NCBI GenBank assembly: GCA_003666485.1
Contig: CP032931.1
Coordinates: 1,302,001-1,366,000 of the forward strand
DNA: 64,000 bases
Source of the DNA: Levilactobacillus brevis
Lineage (GTDB): Bacteria > Bacillota > Bacilli > Lactobacillales > Lactobacillaceae
Reading direction: 5' to 3'
Position 1 is the stretch's first letter, and every line of letters starts with the position of its first letter. The notes beneath the pieces are model-generated. The model had not been told where the DNA came from, searched no databases, and saw only the letters and a list, made by a program, of their open reading frames with translations. Below, one piece after another: positions 14,611 through 23,364 of the stretch. The position numbers were made by a program, and so were the translations under genes.

Positions 14611-16743
14611 TTACTTCCCACTAGTATCATCCTGGTTGGTAATCTTGATCCGGTTGGAATCGGTCGTCTTGTGGCCCAACTCAGGCGCATCCGTCTTGTA
14701 GAGCGACTGCGTGGACTTGTCTCCGTTGCGGGAGAACAAGCTGGTCGACTTCAAGCCTAACTTCTTCTCAAGCTTCTCTTCCTTCTCCAACCCATCGGAG
14801 TAATTGTAATCGGATGGGTCAACGGCCTTGAAGCCCTTGGGATGGTAGAAGCGCAACAGGTTCTTTTGGTTCAGTGAATCGGAATCATTGAGCCCCTGGT
14901 TGACGTGCTTTTGCATGGCGTCGATCAGCTTTTGCTGTTGCTTGGTGGGGTGAATCTCCTCTTGGGTCTTGTTGCTGTAAACGGTGCCGTCGATCGACGT
15001 GTACTCGGGGCTGACCCAATCGCGGTTCCGGAAAGCGACGACCGGGTTGTGGGCCTTGGAGAACAGGTCGGTCCCGAACTGAATGTACTTCTTGGTATTC
15101 ATGCCCATCAGGTGCATCAACGTTGGCAGCACGTCGATTTCGCCGCCATAGGTGTGTTCGACCTTGCCCTTCTTGTAGCCAGGCATGTTGAACATCAGGG
15201 GTACCCGTTGGAGCTGGGCGTTGTCGTAATCGTTCCAGTCATCCGGGTCGACACCTAACAGCTTGGCCAGGCTCTTGTTGGAAGAGTTGGAAATGCCGTA
15301 GTGATCCCCGTAGATCATGACTAGTGAGTTCTTGGCCAGCCCAGATTTCTTCAGGTAGGCGTAGAATTCTTTCACGGATTGGTCCAGGTAGTGAGCGGTC
15401 TTGAAGTAGTTGTCGACCGTCTTGTCACCGGTATTGGGCGTCTTGAAGCTGGAGTCTTCGCTGTCCAGCGTGAACGGGAAGTGATTGGTGACGGTCAGGT
15501 ATTTCACGTAAAATGGCTGCTGGAGATGCTGCAGGTATTTCACGGAATCATTGAACAACAGCTTATCCTTCAGGCCATAACCCAGCGACTTGTCACCGGA
15601 CGTATCGTAGTAGCTGGCATCGAAGAAGTACTGGTACCCCAGGTTCTTGTAGGTGCTACTCCGGTTCCAGAAGCTGGCGACGTTGCCGTGGAAGACCGCG
15701 GTGCTGTAGCCGGCCTGGTCGAAGATGGCGGGAGCCGCCTGGAAGGTGTTGTCGTTACCCAGTTGGGTGAACAGCGAGCCCTGCGACAGGCCGTACGTCC
15801 CGGTCTCCAGCATGGTCTCGGCATCGGACGTCTTGCCTTGGCCGACTTCATGGAAGAAGTTGTCAAAGCTGTAGGTCGACTTGCTCTTGTACAGTTTGTT
15901 CAAGAACGGCGTGACCTCTTGGCCGTTGATCTTCTTATTGATCAGGAATTGTTGGAAGCTCTCCAGGTGAATGATGATGACGTTTTTACCCTTGGCCACG
16001 CCGTAGAGCTTCTTGTTCGGCGCGGCATAGTTTTTGTGCACGTATTTTAAAATCCCACTGAGCTCGGACTTCTTGGCGTGCGAGCGCAACTCGCTGGTGT
16101 GCTGCGACTTGATGCCGTCGTACACGGTGAAGGCGTCCAGCCCCAGGTATTTGACCACGTAGGTACGGTCGAAGGTCCGCGTTAACAGTTGTGGCCGGTC
16201 CATTTCGCCCATGGTCAGGTTGACCGTGAAGAGGAGTAGGGCGCTAGACGTGACGGCCAGCCCCACGCGCTTGTTCAACGGCCGCGGGTCGATGTAGATG
16301 CGCCGCGTGGCCATCAAGACCAGCACCACCACGAGGTCCAGCCAATACAGAATGTCGTGTGGCGAGGTCAGCGCCAGCGAACTGCCGGACAGGCCTTGGT
16401 CGACCTTGGAGTAGCCCAACACCGTACTGACGGTCATGAAGTCCGTGAACTCACGGAAGTAGATGACATTGATGTACAGCAGTAGGGTGTTTAAGATGTC
16501 GATCAGAAATAAAAACGGGTAGAAAAAGCGCGCCCGCTTAAAGTAAAGCGCCAGCCCGAAAAGCAGAATGGTCGTGGCCAGCGGGTTCAAGAGCAGGATC
16601 AGAAATTGAAACGGATCACTGAGTCCTAACTTGAAGTCGACAAAGTAAGCGACCAAAGTCTTCAGCCAGAACAGGACGACCATCAGGGTGACAAAGCCCA
16701 TCCGGGTGCCGGTTCTGGCCCATATTTTTTTGAAACGTTCCAA
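14611..16743 (-). CDS. ltaS: Lipoteichoic acid synthase family protein
   Basis: The protein has about 710 residues. The start is TTG at 16743 (MERFKKIW), 9 bases after AAAGGAG. Five N-terminal transmembrane segments (residues about 15-185) are followed by an extracellular sulfatase-fold domain. Metal and catalytic elements are visible: IIIHLESFQ, the nucleophile Thr in GQGKTSDAET, the FHGN segment and YGDHYGIS. By family it polymerises glycerol phosphate from phosphatidylglycerol to build lipoteichoic acid on the outer membrane face. A ~100-residue polar C-terminal tail follows the domain. It is monocistronic; paralogues elsewhere are common, so it could be a secondary LTA synthase or primase. 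Confidence 0.9.
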   Translation of the reverse strand: MERFKKIWARTGTRMGFVTLMVVLFWLKTLVAYFVDFKLGLSDPFQFLILLLNPLATTILLFGLALYFKRARFFYPFLFLIDILNTLLLYINVIYFREFTDFMTVSTVLGYSKVDQGLSGSSLALTSPHDILYWLDLVVVLVLMATRRIYIDPRPLNKRVGLAVTSSALLLFTVNLTMGEMDRPQLLTRTFDRTYVVKYLGLDAFTVYDGIKSQHTSELRSHAKKSELSGILKYVHKNYAAPNKKLYGVAKGKNVIIIHLESFQQFLINKKINGQEVTPFLNKLYKSKSTYSFDNFFHEVGQGKTSDAETMLETGTYGLSQGSLFTQLGNDNTFQAAPAIFDQAGYSTAVFHGNVASFWNRSSTYKNLGYQYFFDASYYDTSGDKSLGYGLKDKLLFNDSVKYLQHLQQPFYVKYLTVTNHFPFTLDSEDSSFKTPNTGDKTVDNYFKTAHYLDQSVKEFYAYLKKSGLAKNSLVMIYGDHYGISNSSNKSLAKLLGVDPDDWNDYDNAQLQRVPLMFNMPGYKKGKVEHTYGGEIDVLPTLMHLMGMNTKKYIQFGTDLFSKAHNPVVAFRNRDWVSPEYTSIDGTVYSNKTQEEIHPTKQQQKLIDAMQKHVNQGLNDSDSLNQKNLLRFYHPKGFKAVDPSDYNYSDGLEKEEKLEKKLGLKSTSLFSRNGDKSTQSLYKTDAPELGHKTTDSNRIKITNQDDTSGK

Positions 16744-17046
16744 GTTTTTTCGCTCCTTTATGTACGGTTAAAGTAGTCCCATTTTACCATAGAACCAGTG
16801 GGGTGTCGTGAGGCGACTCCGAACGCCCTGGATCGGTGGCGATGACTTTACTACTACTATATAATGACCCACTGAATGGCTAGGTGTGCGACTACGTATT
16901 TCACTAATGGTAGCAAACTTTCAGTCGGGTAACGCGTTTTGCCGCCAAGTTTAGGAAAACTTTAAGTCAGGCTGTAAAATTGTAACCGCTCTCGCAGTAT
17001 CTTTGGTACACTAGAGGTATATTCAGATGAAAGGTGTGACTAGATT
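16744..17046. other. Divergent intergenic region without a recognised gene
   Basis: This spacer lies between the divergent LTA synthase and histidine phosphatase genes. Both promoters must be here, and TAAAAT on the minus strand near 16785 is a possible -10 box. I see no repeat of family A or B and no gene. Confidence 0.5.
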
Positions 17047-17712
17047 ATGACGAAACAACTCACGCTGTACGTGGTCCGTCATGGGCAAACGTATTTTAAC
17101 ATCTACAATAAACTCCAAGGCTGGAGTAATTCGCCCCTGACCGAGGCCGGTATCGCGGATGCGGAAGGCGCTGGTAAACGGCTCCAGGACGTGCAATTTG
17201 CGGCGGCCTATTGCAGTGACACGACCCGCGCGGAACAGACGGCCAAGACCATCTTGGCGGCCAATCATTCCCAACCGGCGGCCCAATTGACGACGGCCTC
17301 CTTCTTCAGAGAAGAGTTCTACGGCTATTATGAAGGCACGGACATGGCCCAGGCCTGGTACGTCGCCGGGGCGCCGCATGGGGTACCAACGTTCAAGGCG
17401 ATTGAAGAGAAATACTCGATTGGCAAGGCCAAGGACTTCTTGAAGGAAGCCGACCCGTTCCGTCAAGCCGAAAACAACGATGAATACTGGGCGCGCGTGG
17501 ACCAAGGCTTTGACTTGATTCGCCACAACCCGGACTTGAACGACGGCGACAACGTCTTGATGATCAGTCACGGCAACACGCTGCTGAGCCTGATGGAACG
17601 CTATGGTCAAGGCAAGTACGACCTCAGTGTTCGGCCAGCCAATGGCAGTGTCACAAAATTATTATTAACGCCTGATGATATTCAGGTTTTAAGCTACAAC
17701 CAAAAAGATTAA
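17047..17712 (+). CDS. Histidine phosphatase (phosphoglycerate mutase-like) family protein
   Basis: The 221-residue cytoplasmic protein has the catalytic motif VVRHGQTYFN at its N-terminus, an LTEAG segment, the acid segment EEFYGYYEG, and the second His in MISHGNTLLS. The family transfers phosphate via phospho-His; members are cofactor-dependent mutases or broad phosphatases, and the fairly divergent middle favours a phosphatase. A GNAT acetyltransferase gene begins 14 bp after its stop codon, so the two form an operon. Confidence 0.88.
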   Translation: MTKQLTLYVVRHGQTYFNIYNKLQGWSNSPLTEAGIADAEGAGKRLQDVQFAAAYCSDTTRAEQTAKTILAANHSQPAAQLTTASFFREEFYGYYEGTDMAQAWYVAGAPHGVPTFKAIEEKYSIGKAKDFLKEADPFRQAENNDEYWARVDQGFDLIRHNPDLNDGDNVLMISHGNTLLSLMERYGQGKYDLSVRPANGSVTKLLLTPDDIQVLSYNQKD

Positions 17713-17726
17713 GCGAGGATGGTTTG

Positions 17727-18161
17727 ATGGAAATTAGAATGGCTTGGGGTAAATTAAATCCGGTATTTAAGGATGCCCTGCAGATGCGTAAGGATGTTTT
17801 TATTGAAGAGCAGGGGATTGACCCGAAGGTAGAGCTGGACGGGACCGACGAAGATAAGATGCACTACGTTGGGTATATTGATGACGAACCCGTCACGACG
17901 GCCAGAATCGACATGCTCGCCGGCAACCGCGTGAAGATCCAACGCGTCGCCACGGTCGCTGACCAACGCAAGCACGGCTACGCAGCGGAATTGATCAAGC
18001 AAATCATCAAGGACGCCAAGAAATCAGACGTGGCCCACGTCGAGCTGGATGCCCAGCTAACGGCCATGGATTTCTACAAAGAACTCGGCTTTGAACCCAT
18101 CGGCGACCCGTTTGAAGAAGCTGGCATTCAGCATCAGACGGTGCGGTATGCGGGGAAATAG
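17727..18161 (+). CDS. GNAT family N-acetyltransferase
   Basis: The 144-residue protein starts at ATG 17727. The acetyl-CoA binding region is VKIQRVATVADQRKHGYA (motif A, with R-x-x-G/A pattern), followed by the motif B segment FYKELGFEPIGDPFEEAG. This layout resembles the ElaA/YjcF-like subgroup of GNAT enzymes. The substrate is unknown. It is co-transcribed with the upstream histidine phosphatase gene. Confidence 0.87.
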   Translation: MEIRMAWGKLNPVFKDALQMRKDVFIEEQGIDPKVELDGTDEDKMHYVGYIDDEPVTTARIDMLAGNRVKIQRVATVADQRKHGYAAELIKQIIKDAKKSDVAHVELDAQLTAMDFYKELGFEPIGDPFEEAGIQHQTVRYAGK

Positions 18162-18164
18162 GGT

Positions 18165-18212
18165 AACACAATGGGCGTCTAATCAGGTTAACTGATTGGG
18201 CGTTTTTATTTA
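18165..18212 (+). terminator. Terminator of the phosphatase-GNAT operon
   Basis: The stem centres on AATCAG and CTGATT and extends outwards through several G-U pairs to GGGCGT and GCGTTTTT, ending in a T-tract. Confidence 0.65.
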
Positions 18213-18257
18213 GTGCATGATTTAAAATTACTGTTGCCAATGATTTTGCTTGCTAAA

Positions 18258-18297
18258 GATGCCACCTACTCAGTTGTTGAGGAGGTGGTTTTTTTGT
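18258..18297 (+). terminator. Hairpin with T-tract between convergent genes
   Basis: GCCACCT pairs with AGGTGGT around a 13-base loop, followed by seven T on the plus strand. It acts as a plus-strand terminator and so insulates the minus-strand XRE gene from upstream transcription. Confidence 0.65.
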
Positions 18298-18307
18298 GCC
18301 GGCAGGG

Positions 18308-18679
18308 CTACTTGGAAGAATCGAGAGATGAGAAATTGCCGTTCTGTAGATCCTTTTGAAATTGTTCGCGTTGAAAGTCGATAAAGAGCTTAGTGGCGAA
18401 GCGATAGGAGAAAGGTAAGTCGTCGAGCCTAATTGACGTGAGCTGGTCTTTGACCAAAGCAGGTTCAATCAGGTCATCTGTCCGGCCCAAGAGGTAGTCG
18501 GCGGGGACATTGAAGAAGTTGGCAAGGCTAATCACTTCATCACTGGAGACCTTGCGCGTGCCGTTTTCAATTCGACTCATGGTGGACTTGTCTAAGCCAA
18601 TCTCAGCAGCTAACTTACCTTGCGTAATATTTAGGGCCTCTCGGAGGTCGGTGACCCGTTCGGCTAGTGTTTTGCTCAT
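18308..18679 (-). CDS. XRE family transcriptional regulator
   Basis: The 123-residue protein has an N-terminal helix-turn-helix at residues about 8-62 (ITQGKLAAEIGLDKSTMSRI) followed by NGTRKVSSDEVISLANFF and the sequence VPADYLLGRTDD, which is typical of phage-type Cro/CI repressors. The C-terminal ~50 residues have no recognised domain. It is divergent from a small gene and a set of secreted protein genes, with an extended palindrome in the shared control region, so it probably regulates itself and them. Confidence 0.87.
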   Translation of the reverse strand: MSKTLAERVTDLREALNITQGKLAAEIGLDKSTMSRIENGTRKVSSDEVISLANFFNVPADYLLGRTDDLIEPALVKDQLTSIRLDDLPFSYRFATKLFIDFQREQFQKDLQNGNFSSLDSSK

Positions 18680-18728
18680 AGTGTAGTACCTCTCTTTCTG
18701 TTTTCACAACACAGTATACTTAAGTTTC

Positions 18729-18803
18729 AGTTTTCGATATGGTATATCTCTAAAACTGATAATAATCTTATTGACGTTGCTAAAATAGAGAAGTAAACTT
18801 AAC
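18729..18803. promoter_or_regulatory. Divergent control region with inverted repeat and plus-strand promoter
   Basis: CAGTTTT (from about 18730) and AAAACTG (to about 18760) are arms of an inverted repeat. Between them GATAT and ATATC form a second, inner dyad. About 15 bp further on is a good plus-strand promoter, TTGACG, 17 bases, TAAACT (ending near 18800). This suits an operator of the XRE protein. The remainder up to 18973 is noncoding leader. Confidence 0.6.
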
Positions 18804-18973
18804 ATTGTGAAATGCCAATTTACGCAACTAAGTCTGCCGGGCTGATTTGGGATTATGAGGTGAGTTCTTAAGATTTAGTGCGGTGATGAGTTGGATTTGT
18901 GGCGTTCACAGGTTTTACATATTGTGGCTGGGCGATACTAGCTCATGGTGGATAGTCAAGGGAGGACTTTAAA

Positions 18974-19141
18974 GTGACGAATACTTATTCTGATGAATAT
19001 TTAGTTTCCATGGATGCCGATAGTAAGCACTATGATAATCGTGTGGTCCGTTTTCGGTATTCATTGACGATTGAAAAGAAAAACCAGCAGTTGAACTGGA
19101 TTACAGAGGCTGCTGATGGCTTTAAACGCTATCGAAATTAA
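18974..19141 (+). CDS. Small protein of unknown function (55 aa)
   Basis: The frame starts at GTG 18974, seven bases after AAGGGAGGA, and encodes 55 mostly polar residues (for example MTNTYSDEYLVSMDADSKHY near the start). It has no signal peptide or membrane segment. The strong ribosome binding site and the promoter upstream (TTGACG/TAAACT) support expression, and the gene lies 35 bp before a secreted protein gene. I recognise no family. Confidence 0.62.
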   Translation: MTNTYSDEYLVSMDADSKHYDNRVVRFRYSLTIEKKNQQLNWITEAADGFKRYRN

Positions 19142-19176
19142 ATGTCAACTCATCTCAGAACCTGGAGGTAATATCA

Positions 19177-20004
19177 ATGCAAAAAGTCAATGTCGTCAAA
19201 GCCGTATCATTGTTGTCTGTCGCTTTGTTTTTAGGCGGTGCTGCTACAGTCGACAATGCTTCGGCTAAGGCTGTTAAGACCACGAATTTCCGTGTCACCA
19301 AGATCACCAAGAACACGCATTATAAGAAGAGCACCTTCACCAAGAAGGCGCCTAAGAAGGGTATTGCGCTTTATTCCAGCCGGTATCTGACGAAGCACGT
19401 GACGACTAAGAAGACGCATGTGTTCTACTCTACCCAAAGTGTTCGAGTCAAGAAGTCTACGGGCAAGAGCGCCACTTATCGTTATGTCACCAACAAGAAG
19501 GGCACCGTCAAGGGGTGGATTTGGTCAGGCCGTTTAACCGGTAAGCAGGGCAAGACGACCAGCGTGTCTAACAAGGTAACGAAAGCACCAACGACTAATG
19601 TAAAAATTGCCAAGAAGACTACGGTAACACCATTGAAGAAGACTTCTTCAGACCCAGTTTACAAGAAGGATGCCGTAAAGGTAAATATTATTTCTGACCG
19701 TGTATCTAACTCTAACTTCATGGGACTTAAAAATGTTGCCACTTATCGTGATAAGATTAACCAGTGGGGTACTATGCTGAAGAATCATCCCTCTGCTTGG
19801 GATGCTTGGGGCAAAAAGAATAAGTATACACATGAACAAATCCATCGTTTGGTAGACCAAGTTTATACTGAAGAGTATCAATGGTACACCTATGATCTTA
19901 AGGTAACGTTTGCTGGGGGGCATACTAGCGGATTAGTAACTCAAAAGACAATTGATGAAGGTATTGATTATGTGGATACTTGGATGAGTCGTGCTAATTG
20001 TTAA
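19177..20004 (+). CDS. Secreted protein with SH3-like domain and unknown C-terminal domain
   Basis: The 275-residue protein starts at ATG 19177 behind TGGAGG. Residues 1-31 are a signal peptide ending NASA. Residues about 60-125 resemble the SH3-like domain of the carboxypeptidase at 722 (shared VKGWIW). A Thr/Lys-rich linker follows, then a ~100-residue domain rich in aromatic residues (VDQVYTEEYQWYTYDLKV) that I do not recognise. Codon use becomes AT-rich from about residue 165, unlike the first half, which suggests a recombinant origin. It probably binds the cell wall. It follows a small gene in the same cluster and ends at a good terminator. Confidence 0.72.
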   Translation: MQKVNVVKAVSLLSVALFLGGAATVDNASAKAVKTTNFRVTKITKNTHYKKSTFTKKAPKKGIALYSSRYLTKHVTTKKTHVFYSTQSVRVKKSTGKSATYRYVTNKKGTVKGWIWSGRLTGKQGKTTSVSNKVTKAPTTNVKIAKKTTVTPLKKTSSDPVYKKDAVKVNIISDRVSNSNFMGLKNVATYRDKINQWGTMLKNHPSAWDAWGKKNKYTHEQIHRLVDQVYTEEYQWYTYDLKVTFAGGHTSGLVTQKTIDEGIDYVDTWMSRANC

Positions 20005-20017
20005 ATTTAGTATGCGA

Positions 20018-20051
20018 AAATACCAATCCTTAACTGGGTTGGTATTTTTTA
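20018..20051 (+). terminator. Terminator of the secreted SH3-domain protein gene
   Basis: AAATACCAA pairs with TTGGTATTT around a 12-base loop and is followed by a run of T. Confidence 0.82.
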
Positions 20052-20204
20052 TGTCCTTTTGCAGGTTAATCTGACCAATATTGTCACCTGTAAACCAATC
20101 TTGCTTTTTGGTGTTAATCTGTACCACAAGATACCAGCCTCAAGTCAATTCTTGTATACGGAATAATTCGGTTACATAATCCAATCAGGAAGGTGTCGAG
20201 AGGT

Positions 20205-21068
20205 ATGGCAATTATACAGAAGAGAAAGTTGGTGGGGTTGACGACAGTTGGTTTACTATCGTTGACTCTGGGGGGTACGGGATTAATTGCACCTAGTGTA
20301 CTTTGTCCACCCGCTGTTGCAGAAGCAGCTTTGCGAACCCAAACGGTAGCAGAAGCAAAGGCTGACTTGCAGAAGACTGTGGATTCTATGAAGGTTATTG
20401 CTGAGAAAAATCCCGCAAACGCAGAATTGCAGACACTGTATAAGAATGCAACTAAGGCGTTGAAAGATAGCAAAGTAACTGTTGATGATTTGCAGTCTTA
20501 TAGTTTAGCACTTAGCCAATACTTTGAAGGTTATAATCTTGACGGGTCTAAGAAGAATGAAGACCCCAGTAAAGATGAAGAAGCTATCGAAGCTGGCGAT
20601 AATCATGGTGGGGATGGGGTAGAAGATACAGATAATACTGGTTCATCTGACCCTATCACTGATACTCAAGATGCCCATGAGTATGAAGAGTCTACAGCTA
20701 ATGTAGATAATAGTGGGAGTGACTCAAATGCCATTAGTAATGCTACTAATAATTCTTCTCACAGTTCTAATGCAAGTTCTGCCACTGAAAATTTTTCTTC
20801 AACGAAACCAAATAGTCATAGTGCCAGTGCATTTAGTGAACAACAGGTGAATGCACTAGGTAACTCTGGTAGTAGTTCTAGTTCTACAAGTTCTACAGCA
20901 GTTTCACCTACTAAGACGAATTCTAAAAAGAGTAACTTACCAGGTACTGGTGAAGATTCACATAATGTCGTCCTAATCTCAGTTATTGGGATTCTTAGTA
21001 TCCTGGGTCTTGGGGGTACGGCATTGGCCTTGTGGCTTCGCCAGCGTAAACACGTAAATAACGAATAG
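20205..21068 (+). CDS. LPXTG-anchored, serine-rich surface protein
   Basis: The 287-residue protein starts at ATG 20205. It has a signal peptide (residues 1 to about 44, ending VAEA), a short helical region (about 45-115), then a long low-complexity stalk rich in Ser, Asn, Asp and Thr. The sorting signal is LPGTGED, a hydrophobic helix (VVLISVIGILSILGLGGTAL) and a positive tail (RQRKH), so sortase A should link it to peptidoglycan. The stalk is AT-rich and repetitive. It lies 14 bp before a second surface protein gene; the pair probably functions together at the cell surface. Confidence 0.87.
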   Translation: MAIIQKRKLVGLTTVGLLSLTLGGTGLIAPSVLCPPAVAEAALRTQTVAEAKADLQKTVDSMKVIAEKNPANAELQTLYKNATKALKDSKVTVDDLQSYSLALSQYFEGYNLDGSKKNEDPSKDEEAIEAGDNHGGDGVEDTDNTGSSDPITDTQDAHEYEESTANVDNSGSDSNAISNATNNSSHSSNASSATENFSSTKPNSHSASAFSEQQVNALGNSGSSSSSTSSTAVSPTKTNSKKSNLPGTGEDSHNVVLISVIGILSILGLGGTALALWLRQRKHVNNE

Positions 21069-21082
21069 GGGTGAACCTTAAC

Positions 21083-22465
21083 ATGAAATTATCTAAGTCT
21101 TTCAAGTATTCTTTATTATCATTACTAACATTAACTGCATTGGGGGTATCCCTAAACGCGTCTTCCACTACTGCTCACGCAGCAAATGGTAAACAGGAAG
21201 ATTTTCCAACGGTAACATTTTCGCCCAAGGTGAATACTGGGGGTACAACTAAGATTACCAAGGTATCTGGTGGTAGCTATATAGGTAATAATGGTTTAGG
21301 CGGAGATCCAGTATTTTATTCACGAAAAGATCCTACGGTGTTCAAGTATACGTTTATTGGGAAAGACCCAAATTCTAAGAAGTATGTTGACATGAAAGTG
21401 AAATTGTATAGCATGTCTTCTAGGATTTCGTCGGTTGGCTACAAGAAAGCTCATGGTATATCAGTTAACATGAATGGTGGTGGCCGCGCTGGTCGTACTA
21501 TGAAAGTTCAGTTATCTTTCTATTACCATGGAACGAATACAGCAGTTAAGTGGGATGATGATTCTATTGGTATTGCCTTTTCAGATTTGGAGCCTAAAAA
21601 GCTTGGAGCTGACGGAGTGGTTGCTAAATCTTTTGGCCAGTATGTGAAAAAAATATCTGCCATTGATAGTTGGAACCCGTACAGTAATTTGACGGGTAAA
21701 CAGACTTTTTTGAATAATGCTGATGCTGATAATGGTTACTTTCATATGGATAAGGCCAAGAGTAACAGTTTTTGGAACTTCCCATTGTACTCCTCGTTGA
21801 AGAAGGGGTACGGTTACAACCCAGAAACTAAGAAGGTCGAAAAAGAAAAGTCTTCAGTTCGCCAGTATATTCACAGTTTCTGGACTTACCCAACTGCTCT
21901 GAACCGAGACTTGCGTGCAGGTTTGCATTATACTGGGGCAATTGCAGTTTACAAGGCTGCTTCTGGATCTAAGGATATATCGTTTTTGTTAGGTGGACAC
22001 TCTCAAGGAAATGATGAATTTATTTTGTCTGATGCTAATATCAAGGTTTCTCCTAAGAAATCTAAGTCTTCCATCTCCAAATCCATCACCTACAACGGCA
22101 AGACCACCAAAGCCAATACGTTGAAGGACAAAGACGACCCCATGGTCTACAACATCAACGCGACCGTCTCGGCCAAGAAGGGGGCCTACATTACCGATGC
22201 CTTGCCTAAGCGGTTTACCGTCACGAAGATTTCTTCTGTCACCAACTTCTCGCATAATTCTGTGGCGGATGTCAATGCAACCCACCAGTTTAAGGCAACC
22301 CTGAAGAATGACAAGCTGGACGGCAAGAACAAGAAGGTCACCTTCCATATCACGGGGAACATGGGGGACTACATGACCAAGCACCCCAACGTGGACTTGA
22401 AATGGCCCGTTGGTATCAAAAACAGACCGCCAGCTTCTGCTAGCAGTCTGTGGTGCCGCCATTAA
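21083..22465 (+). CDS. Surface protein with isopeptide-type domain, truncated and chimeric
   Basis: The protein has about 460 residues and a signal peptide ending TAHA. Residues about 30-325 have no family I know. Residues about 335-445 (from SISKSITYNGKTTKAN through DPMVYNINATVS and ITDALPKRFTVTK) look like an isopeptide-forming fimbrial-type domain. Near 22040-22080 codon use changes abruptly from AT-rich to GC-rich. The protein stops after a short unrelated tail (SASSLWCRH) with no further domains or LPXTG signal, just where the convergent Rep gene ends. I read it as a fusion of two surface genes whose 3' part was lost. It may still be secreted but would not be anchored. Confidence 0.65.
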   Translation: MKLSKSFKYSLLSLLTLTALGVSLNASSTTAHAANGKQEDFPTVTFSPKVNTGGTTKITKVSGGSYIGNNGLGGDPVFYSRKDPTVFKYTFIGKDPNSKKYVDMKVKLYSMSSRISSVGYKKAHGISVNMNGGGRAGRTMKVQLSFYYHGTNTAVKWDDDSIGIAFSDLEPKKLGADGVVAKSFGQYVKKISAIDSWNPYSNLTGKQTFLNNADADNGYFHMDKAKSNSFWNFPLYSSLKKGYGYNPETKKVEKEKSSVRQYIHSFWTYPTALNRDLRAGLHYTGAIAVYKAASGSKDISFLLGGHSQGNDEFILSDANIKVSPKKSKSSISKSITYNGKTTKANTLKDKDDPMVYNINATVSAKKGAYITDALPKRFTVTKISSVTNFSHNSVADVNATHQFKATLKNDKLDGKNKKVTFHITGNMGDYMTKHPNVDLKWPVGIKNRPPASASSLWCRH

Positions 22466-23364
22466 TGGCGTTTGGCATTGTACTCTTCGGTGATAATTTT
22501 GTTGTGGAAGTTGGCAGACTCGATGATGACTTCGCGGGCACTGGTTCGCTTGCCCAGGTGCGGGTCGCGTTTGATTTCATTGTAGGCCATGAGGGTGCTG
22601 GTGGGCGCTTTGATTCCCCGTGAAGAGGTATAGAAGTTCATTCCTGACGGGTAATACTGGAGGCGACCACGTTTCACGATGGCTTTGGTTTGGTTGCCAA
22701 CGTGCTTGGTCACGATAGGTGGATTACCTTCGAAATGGTCGACGCGGCTCAGTTCCGCTAAGGGGATGTCCGTCAGGTAACTGGTGAGGTAACGACCAAT
22801 GTCATCGACGTCGTGCAGGGCCTTGGTCTTCGTGTAACCGTGAGGCCAGAGCTGAGTTAATTGCGTAGGGGTTAGGACGGTCACGCCTTTTAGGAGAAGA
22901 TGGTAGTGCCAGACCGCACGACCGGATTTGAGCCGTCCTTGGGGTTCCGCAATCTTAATGTATTCGCAGTCAGGGTAGCGGCGCCGTAGCCGTTTCATGA
23001 AGCAATCGAAGTCGTGACTGATTTGTTTTGGATCCGTGACATCTTCGGCATAGGTCAGGGTGATGAACAGCTCATCACTAGCTCCCGAAAAGTTATTGTT
23101 GATCAGCCGCCGGAGCCGTTTGAAGCTGGCCTTGAGTGAAGCGAGATTTTGGGCACGGCTGTCATTGTGGGTATAGAATTTAACCTCACCGGTACTGAGG
23201 ACCAGGTACTTGGCCTTGTTGAGGCGGCGAATGGTGGCACAGGTATTACGCCGGCGACAATACTGGACCTCAGTAATCTGCTGCATCCGCGTGACGCTGA
23301 CCCGAGCGTTTGCGTCAATGGATTCGACTGGATGGATGATACGAATTTGCTTGGTTTCAGGCAT
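22462..23364 (-). CDS. HUH-type rolling-circle replication initiator-like protein
   Basis: The 300-residue protein starts at ATG 23364, eight bases after GGGGAGG. Its motifs are in rolling-circle Rep order: motif 1 LFITLTYAED, motif 2 WHYHLLL (His-x-His metal site), and motif 3 IGRYLTSYL with the likely catalytic Tyr. Such proteins nick single-stranded DNA at an origin and covalently hold the 5' end. In a chromosome this suggests an integrated plasmid or a single-strand transposing element. It overlaps a 29-residue upstream frame and lies beside a truncated surface gene, which marks a likely recombination boundary. No partner mobilisation gene is present. Confidence 0.78.
   Translation of the reverse strand: MPETKQIRIIHPVESIDANARVSVTRMQQITEVQYCRRRNTCATIRRLNKAKYLVLSTGEVKFYTHNDSRAQNLASLKASFKRLRRLINNNFSGASDELFITLTYAEDVTDPKQISHDFDCFMKRLRRRYPDCEYIKIAEPQGRLKSGRAVWHYHLLLKGVTVLTPTQLTQLWPHGYTKTKALHDVDDIGRYLTSYLTDIPLAELSRVDHFEGNPPIVTKHVGNQTKAIVKRGRLQYYPSGMNFYTSSRGIKAPTSTLMAYNEIKRDPHLGKRTSAREVIIESANFHNKIITEEYNAKRH

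Noticed and set aside
15379..16050. Long plus-strand frame (223 codons) opposite ltaS
   Set aside because: It has no start signal, is highly valine-rich as expected for an antisense frame of a GC-rich gene, and ltaS has clear motifs.
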